Part shown: positions 58,625 to 64,000 of the stretch, one piece after another
Numbering within the stretch: the first letter of the stretch is position 1
How the letters are laid out: the number at the start of each line of letters is the position of its first letter
NCBI RefSeq assembly: GCF_018919065.1
Contig: NZ_JAHLQG010000024.1
Location: forward strand, 1 to 64,000
Direction: 5' to 3'
Length of the DNA: 64,000 nt
Origin: Blautia sp. MSJ-9
GTDB taxonomy: Bacteria > Bacillota > Clostridia > Lachnospirales > Lachnospiraceae
The notes under the pieces: generated by a model
What the model was told of the DNA's origin: nothing
The model's database searches: none
Seen by the model: only the letters and a program-made list of their open reading frames with translations
Position numbers and translations under genes: made by a program

Positions 58625-59566
58625 ATGAAAGTTTTTGTAACAGGTGTAGGCGGTCAGCTCGGACATGATGTTATGAATGAACTTGCGAAACGCAGCTATG
58701 AAGGTGTAGGAAGCGATATCGCTCCTTCCTACAGCGGAATTGCTGACGGTACTGCAGTTACCACAATGCCTTATGTACAGATGGATATCACTGATAAAGC
58801 TTCTGTAGAAAAAGTCATCAAAGAAGCAAAGGTTGATGCAGTGATCCACTGCGCTGCATGGACAGCTGTAGACGCTGCCGAAGATGAGGAAAATCAGCCG
58901 AAAGTCCGCCTTGTAAATGTAACCGGAACCCAGAATATTGCTGATGTGTGCAAAGAGCTTGACATCAAGATGCTGTATCTGTCCACTGACTATGTGTTCG
59001 ATGGTCAGGGAACCACTCCATGGGAGCCGGACTGCAAAGACTATAAACCATTAAATGTCTATGGACAGACAAAGCTGGACGGTGAACTTGCCGTATCCGG
59101 CACAGTTGATAAGTTCTTTATCGTCCGTATTGCATGGGTATTCGGCAAAAACGGCAAGAACTTTATCAAAACCATGATCAACCTCGGAAAAACTCATGAT
59201 ACTCTCTCCGTAGTCAATGACCAGATCGGTACACCTACTTATACCTATGACCTGGCAAGACTTCTGGTAGATATGATTGAAACTGAAAAATACGGTTATT
59301 ATCATGCAACCAATGAGGGCGGATATATCAGCTGGTATGATTTCACAAAAGAAATCTTCCGTCAGGCCGCTGCCATGGGACACCCGGAATATCTCCCGGA
59401 AAACATGACAGTCAACTCCGTCACAACTGCAGAGTATGGCGCTTCCAAAGCAGCCAGACCGTTTAACAGCCGCCTGGATAAGAGCAAACTGACAGCCAAT
59501 GGTTTCACACCACTCCCCACCTGGCAGGATGCACTGGGACGTTATCTCAAGGAACTGGATTTCTAA
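58625..59566 (+). CDS. rmlD: dTDP-4-dehydrorhamnose reductase
   Basis: The 313-residue protein has MKVFVTGVGGQLGHDVMNE, CAAWTAVDAAEDE, LSTDYVFDGQG and YGQTKLDGELAV, standard for RmlD. It makes dTDP-L-rhamnose in the last step. GGGGAGG in the end of rmlB serves its start. The epimerase rmlC, needed between RmlB and RmlD, is absent from this cluster. Confidence 0.94.
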   Translation: MKVFVTGVGGQLGHDVMNELAKRSYEGVGSDIAPSYSGIADGTAVTTMPYVQMDITDKASVEKVIKEAKVDAVIHCAAWTAVDAAEDEENQPKVRLVNVTGTQNIADVCKELDIKMLYLSTDYVFDGQGTTPWEPDCKDYKPLNVYGQTKLDGELAVSGTVDKFFIVRIAWVFGKNGKNFIKTMINLGKTHDTLSVVNDQIGTPTYTYDLARLLVDMIETEKYGYYHATNEGGYISWYDFTKEIFRQAAAMGHPEYLPENMTVNSVTTAEYGASKAARPFNSRLDKSKLTANGFTPLPTWQDALGRYLKELDF

Positions 59567-59599
59567 CAAGACGGAGTAATTTCCTATAACATAAAAAAT

Positions 59600-59638
59600 C
59601 AGCTGGCAGCCGGCATATATTATACCGATTGTCAGCTG
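59600..59638. terminator. Bidirectional terminator between rmlD and the symporter gene
   Basis: CAGCTG...CAGCTG with an inner CGG/CCG pair is followed by a T run on the plus strand and by TTTTTT on the minus strand; it serves the convergent units. Confidence 0.8.
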
Positions 59639-59671
59639 TATTTTTTTATACTCTTTTTCTGTTTTCTTCTG

Positions 59672-61351
59672 CTATTCTTCTTCTCTGCTGCGCTCCATAT
59701 ATTTTTCCATATCCAGTATTTTCTCTGATTTTGCAACGATCAGGGATGCTGCCACATCACCAAGACTATTGCTCATGGCACGCATCATACCCAGAAGCGA
59801 ATCCATTCCCATGACCAGACCAATTCCAGCCAAAGGCACCTGCATCTGAGTCAGCAATACTGACAGACACACAAGCCCTGCTCCCGGCACTCCCGGCGCT
59901 CCCACCGACAGGACCAGAACAGAGAAAAACATGGACAACAGCATTCCTCCACTGATCTCCACACCAAAGATCCTTGCCAGTGTCATGCCGAATATTACAA
60001 GATATATACAGGTTCCATCCATATTCACTGTTGCACCTAAAGGAATTGACAGAGAATAGATTTTCTTTGGAATGCCAAGCTTATGTTCACAGGCATCCAT
60101 ATTTACTATGATCGCAGCATTACTGGATGCCAGTCCAAACACCTGCAGCATAGTAGGGCTGTATTTCTTTATAAATGGTACAGGAGTCAGATGTCCGATC
60201 AAAAGGATCAGCAGACAGTAAATTCCCAGCATTACAATAATACCAACTGTAAAAGTTCCCAACATTGCCAGCATTGACAGTAATACATCCGGTCCTGTCT
60301 TTAATATAACTGTTAAAACAGATGCAAATGTTGCAATCGGTATAAACTGAACCAGAATAACCGTAATCTTCAGGAAAAGTGAATTACAGGCTTCAAATAT
60401 ATCCTTCAATATTTTGGAATAATCTCCGATCTTTCCAAGTGCGATCCCGATCAGGATTGCAAGAAAAATCAGCTGCAGCATATTGGATTCCAGAAAAGGT
60501 TTCACAAAATTCGAAGGAATAATATTAACAATAGTATCCTTAATAGAGATACTGACATCCGAAGATGCAATTGCTGACACATCTGCAGTCAGCTTTGATG
60601 CAAGCCTCGGATCTCCGGGCTGAAAAACATAAAAAATACCAGTTGAGGAAAGAATAGCCAGTAGAGTCGTAAGCATATAAAATCCCATAATCTTACCACC
60701 GATCCTGCCAACCTCCTTCAGATCTCCAAACTGAGAAATACTGCTGACAATGGAAAAGAATACCACAGGACCTACGATCATTTTTAATGCATTCAGAAAC
60801 ATGGTACTGATAGATGAAAAGATATTATCATTTAATGCAGTATTAACTGTATCAGGTACAAAGGTCTTCATAAGCATTCCCACCACAATGGCTGCTGCCA
60901 GGGCAAACATTGTCTGTATTGCCATTGCATGTGGATTTTTCTGTACCATGATCTCCACCATATTTGTATGATTCTTATTCTTATAGCGCAGCTGGTCTTT
61001 ATTAGATCTCAGAAGGATATCTCTGATCATTCCCTCTTCTTCCTGCGAAGACTGCTGATCATCATTCTCCCGGTTCAGTACCTCCTCAACTGTATATCCC
61101 TGTATCAGTTGAAATTCCTGTCCCCTGAGAGTCATATTGACATAAATCCTGTTCAGATTTTTATTTAAACTGATACCAATCTGATCATCTTGACTCTCTG
61201 CGTGTTCAGTCAGTTTAACCAGCGCTTCCTCTGCCACAAGCATTGTCTTGATTCTTTGCTTTTTTGCAATTTTTAATTCTGTAAGACCATTCTCAACAAA
61301 ATTAATGCCGTCTGATATTTTTGACTGTTCAATTGATATTTTTTTATGCAT
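59672..61351 (-). CDS. Dicarboxylate/amino acid:cation symporter with an N-terminal ATPase-like domain
   Basis: The 559-residue protein has two parts. Residues about 135-550 are a sodium:dicarboxylate/glutamate symporter: SSNAAIIVNMDACEHKLG, PLGATVNMDGTCIYL and RAMSNSLGDVAASLIVAK are the family signatures. The first 130 residues are additional and resemble a GHKL/RsbW-type ATPase domain: MLVAEEALVKLTEHA (N-box-like, with Lys in place of Asn), then RDILLRSNKDQLRYKNKN. No Gly-rich ATP lid is evident, so ATP binding is doubtful. GGGGGAAA precedes the ATG. A terminator is shared with rmlD. Confidence 0.85.
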   Translation of the reverse strand: MHKKISIEQSKISDGINFVENGLTELKIAKKQRIKTMLVAEEALVKLTEHAESQDDQIGISLNKNLNRIYVNMTLRGQEFQLIQGYTVEEVLNRENDDQQSSQEEEGMIRDILLRSNKDQLRYKNKNHTNMVEIMVQKNPHAMAIQTMFALAAAIVVGMLMKTFVPDTVNTALNDNIFSSISTMFLNALKMIVGPVVFFSIVSSISQFGDLKEVGRIGGKIMGFYMLTTLLAILSSTGIFYVFQPGDPRLASKLTADVSAIASSDVSISIKDTIVNIIPSNFVKPFLESNMLQLIFLAILIGIALGKIGDYSKILKDIFEACNSLFLKITVILVQFIPIATFASVLTVILKTGPDVLLSMLAMLGTFTVGIIVMLGIYCLLILLIGHLTPVPFIKKYSPTMLQVFGLASSNAAIIVNMDACEHKLGIPKKIYSLSIPLGATVNMDGTCIYLVIFGMTLARIFGVEISGGMLLSMFFSVLVLSVGAPGVPGAGLVCLSVLLTQMQVPLAGIGLVMGMDSLLGMMRAMSNSLGDVAASLIVAKSEKILDMEKYMERSREEE

Positions 61352-61418
61352 ATTTCCCCCTATCTTACGAAACTATCCTTCCAGCCCACTGCAGAACAAA
61401 CAATCAGGACTTTATCTG

Positions 61419-63389
61419 TCAGACCACTACCTTCGTTTTATTCTGCTGCATTTTCTGCCATGCACATCCGGCAACGATCAGAAGCAGTCCCAAAATATCC
61501 GTCATAAGCGTTGGATTGATAAGCATCAGTCCTCCTACAGCCAACATAACGCGGACAATTGCAGGCATCTTCACAAACAGAAAACCTTCCAGTGATGCTG
61601 ACAGACCAAATACGCCGATTAGTGAAGTGATAAAAATCTGAACTACACTGACAGCAGTGGTATCGATCAGAAGCATGGACGGATTGAAGCAGAATACATA
61701 CGGCACAATGAATACCGCGATAGCCAATTTCGAAGCTGTAAATGCAGTCTTCATTGGGTTCGATTTTGCGATTGCAGAACCTGCATAAGCAGCAAGTGCT
61801 ACCGGCGGTGTAATATCTGCTACAATACCAAAATAAAATACAAAGAAGTGAGCTGCCAGGATCGGCACTCCCATACGAACCAGAATCGGCGCACAGGTTG
61901 CTGCCATGATACAGTAGTTCGCAGTTGTCGGAACACCCATACCAAGTACGATGCAGCAAAGCATTGTAAGGAACAGTGCAATGATCAGTCTTCCGTTTGC
62001 AACACCGATGATTCCGTTGATCAGGTCATTTGCAAGACCAGTCATAGTGATGGAACCGGAAATAATACCTGCAACACCGCAGGCTACTGCTACGGAAATA
62101 ACGCCTCTTCCGCCTGCTTCCAGAGCGTCCAGGCACTTTGTAACACTGATCCTGTTCTCTTTGTCAAACAGACTTACCACGATAGAAAGAATAATCGCAT
62201 AACTTGCAGCTTTCTGCATAGTCATATAGTTTCCAGATACCCAGACAACCAGCATAACCAGAGGTAATAACAGGTAAATCTTACGGATCAGGATCTTGAA
62301 TACAGGAAGTTCTTCTTTCGGAATACCGGAAAGTCCAAGTTTCTTGGCTTCCAGATGTACTGCGATAAAGATTCCAGCAAAATACAGCAATGCCGGCAGA
62401 ATCGCTCTGACAATAATCTGTGAATACGGAACACCTACAAAGTCAGCCATCAGGAATGCTGCAGCTCCCATGATCGGAGGCATGATCTGTCCACCAGTAG
62501 AGGAAGCAGCCTCAACAGCACCGGCAAACTCTGGTTTATATCCTGTTTCTTTCATCATAGGGATGGTAACGGAACCTGTGGTAACTGTATTACCTACAGA
62601 AGAACCGGAAACCATTCCGCAGAGTGCAGAACTGATAACTGCTACTTTTGCAGGACCACCTGCATATTTTCCGGCTACGCAGTTTGCAAGCTGGATAAAG
62701 AAATTGGAGATTCCTGTTCTCTCAAGGAACGCACCAAAGATAATAAACACTACAATATACTTGGAGCATACATTCACCGGTGTGGAGAAAATACCTTCTT
62801 TTGTATAGAAGAGGTTACGCACCAGGAATTTCACTCTGCCAAAGAATGCCGGATTGGTAAGTCCTACAGCTAATGCATAGATCAGGAAAAATCCTGCTAC
62901 GATCAGAATTGGAAGACCAACGCATCGTCTGGTAAGCTCAACCAGTGCCAGAATACCAACAATACCGATAATGATCTGATAAGTTTCAAATCTGGTACCC
63001 TGATTAATGATCTTATTTGCATTAAAAGTGAAATACAGAAACGCTCCTGTGCCAAGCAGCATAAAAATAATATCGCCGATCGGCATATAGTTCTCTCTGA
63101 TATCACCCTTTTTTGCAGGATAAGTCAGAAATCCGATCAGAACGATCAGTCCAAGGAAAGAAGTCAGTCGGATTTCTTCCAGGAATGTTGCAAAAAGTGT
63201 TACATAAATACACCATAATGAAAATGCAATCAGAATTCCGCGGACAGCCAGTTTATATTTTCCGGTCCATACACGGACATTTGACTCACGGTCATATTTC
63301 TTCATAACCGCATCTACATCTGCTTCACTGACAGCATCTGTCTGTCCTGCCGGGGATGTATTTACTTTTTTACTCTTATTTTCTTTCAT
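61419..63389 (-). CDS. TRAP transporter fused permease (TAXI type)
   Basis: The 656-residue protein unites the small (4-helix) and large (12-helix) TRAP permease subunits, as in TAXI-TRAP systems. Signatures are GMVSGSSVGNTVTTGSVTIP, AAASTGGQIMPPIMGAAAFLM (part), GMGVPTTANYCIMA and GIVADITPPVALAAYAGSAIAK. It works with the binding protein encoded immediately upstream to import an organic acid using an ion gradient. The binding protein gene ends five bases before the permease ATG. Confidence 0.93.
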   Translation of the reverse strand: MKENKSKKVNTSPAGQTDAVSEADVDAVMKKYDRESNVRVWTGKYKLAVRGILIAFSLWCIYVTLFATFLEEIRLTSFLGLIVLIGFLTYPAKKGDIRENYMPIGDIIFMLLGTGAFLYFTFNANKIINQGTRFETYQIIIGIVGILALVELTRRCVGLPILIVAGFFLIYALAVGLTNPAFFGRVKFLVRNLFYTKEGIFSTPVNVCSKYIVVFIIFGAFLERTGISNFFIQLANCVAGKYAGGPAKVAVISSALCGMVSGSSVGNTVTTGSVTIPMMKETGYKPEFAGAVEAASSTGGQIMPPIMGAAAFLMADFVGVPYSQIIVRAILPALLYFAGIFIAVHLEAKKLGLSGIPKEELPVFKILIRKIYLLLPLVMLVVWVSGNYMTMQKAASYAIILSIVVSLFDKENRISVTKCLDALEAGGRGVISVAVACGVAGIISGSITMTGLANDLINGIIGVANGRLIIALFLTMLCCIVLGMGVPTTANYCIMAATCAPILVRMGVPILAAHFFVFYFGIVADITPPVALAAYAGSAIAKSNPMKTAFTASKLAIAVFIVPYVFCFNPSMLLIDTTAVSVVQIFITSLIGVFGLSASLEGFLFVKMPAIVRVMLAVGGLMLINPTLMTDILGLLLIVAGCAWQKMQQNKTKVVV

Positions 63390-63394
63390 ACCGG

Positions 63395-64000
63395 CTATTC
63401 CCCTTTCGTGTCAACTGTGATTCCGTGCTCTGCATAGTAACGTGCAGCGCCTTCATGGAACGGTATTGTCATACCTGTAGTGGCATTTTCCAGGGAAAGT
63501 TCGGCTCCCTTTGCATTCTCGGATGCAATCTCATCTGCATGATCAAAGATAGCAGCAGTCATATCGTAGACAATATCATCATCCAGGCTCTCAGATACAA
63601 CGATCGTCGCCTTAACAGTAATGGTCTCCACCGGTTCGTCCTGTCCCGGATAAGTACCTGCCGGAATCTGATAGGTGGTATAATACGGACAACTGTTCAG
63701 AATCGTATCACGGACCTCTCCGTCAATATTGATCAGATATACCCCGTTGGTCGTTGCAAGCTCTGTGATCGCTGTTGTAGGCGCCCCCGCAACAGCAAAC
63801 GCTGCGTCAATTTTTCCATCCTTTAATGATTCTTTACTGTCCTCAAAGGAAAGATACTGCGGATGAATATCATCCAGAGTAATACCGCCTGCATTTAAGA
63901 CATCCAATGCATTGAAATATACACCTGAGTTTCCTGCACCGATGGATACGCTCTTGCCTTTCAGATCTGCTACTGTCTTGATGTCAGGATCCATGGTAAA
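63395..64000 (-). CDS. TAXI family TRAP solute-binding protein, C-terminal part (cut by window edge)
   Basis: About 200 codons run to the right edge; the signal peptide and first part are outside. Visible family segments are VADLKGKSVSIGAGNSGVYF, KESLKDGKIDAAFAVAGAPT and PFHEGAARYYAEHGI at the C-terminus, typical of TAXI proteins that capture glutamate or related acids. The ATG at 63994 is internal, not the start. Confidence 0.9.
   Translation of the reverse strand, partial: FTMDPDIKTVADLKGKSVSIGAGNSGVYFNALDVLNAGGITLDDIHPQYLSFEDSKESLKDGKIDAAFAVAGAPTTAITELATTNGVYLINIDGEVRDTILNSCPYYTTYQIPAGTYPGQDEPVETITVKATIVVSESLDDDIVYDMTAAIFDHADEIASENAKGAELSLENATTGMTIPFHEGAARYYAEHGITVDTKGE

Noticed and set aside
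1-64000. tRNA and rRNA genes
   Set aside because: No cloverleaf with a TTCGA-type arm and no rRNA-like sequence was recognised by eye; a covariance search would be decisive.

Overview
The window looks like a chromosomal segment of an anaerobic, low-GC gut Firmicute of the family Lachnospiraceae; a Blautia-like genus is my best guess. The supporting genes are an Asr-type sulfite reductase, a cellobiose phosphorylase of the clostridial 811-residue type, a KDPG-type sugar-acid pathway, a DUF3343 protein beside selD, TAXI-TRAP transport, IS200/IS605 elements with TnpB, and strong AGGAGG-type ribosome binding sites. I recognised about 57 protein-coding genes or gene remnants and no rRNA, tRNA or CRISPR array. 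Genus-level placement is inference.

Layout. 1-6 kb: the cut start of a TnpB-related transposon gene, a MATE exporter, and a Crp/Fnr regulator followed by asrA-asrB-asrC (all minus), with a Crp-type box at exactly -41.5 of the operon promoter. 6-13 kb: a small membrane protein, an AAA/DUF4143 ATPase behind 32-bp tandem repeats, an IS200/IS605 element (tnpA, tnpB and a hairpin-rich right end that looks like an omegaRNA), a Fur-family gene that has lost its 5' end next to that element, and two tandem YibE/F membrane proteins. 13-21 kb: an in-frame chimera of an ABC ATPase and a GH127 glycosidase, then a gluconate-type operon (GntP permease, HPr-like protein, dehydratase, KDG kinase, KDPG aldolase) divergent from a FadR-type GntR regulator, with palindromic operators between them.

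21-35 kb: TRIC-like channel, a LacI regulator divergent from cellobiose phosphorylase, an IscU/NifU-like scaffold with a GGGtGRT protein, TraX, a secreted transglutaminase-like protein, a beta-helix acyltransferase-like protein, topB, a formate/nitrite channel, selD and DUF3343. 35-46 kb: asd, argH, queH, a phospholipid group (flippase-like protein, pssA, psd), an ABC importer pair lacking a binding protein, a CsoR copper-sensor type regulator, and pdxS-pdxT divergent from pdxR.

46-64 kb: a large secreted protein of unknown role, two MATE exporters facing each other, a single-pass membrane protein, an acyltransferase-3 membrane protein, a DUF3825 protein, a MerR-methyltransferase fusion followed by a MerR-type promoter (19-bp spacer filled by a palindrome) leading to rmlA-rmlB-rmlD, then on the minus strand a TAXI-TRAP transporter (binding protein cut by the window end, fused permease) and a dicarboxylate-type symporter carrying an unusual degenerate GHKL-ATPase-like N-terminal domain.

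Between genes a family of 27-bp palindromes with GTTACTG arms recurs at least four times. The most interesting items are the MerR-methyltransferase/promoter arrangement, the ATPase-like/symporter fusion, the ABC-GH127 chimera, the GGGtGRT pair, and the IS-associated truncation of fur. Functions are assigned by reading protein motifs by eye; no database search was run.
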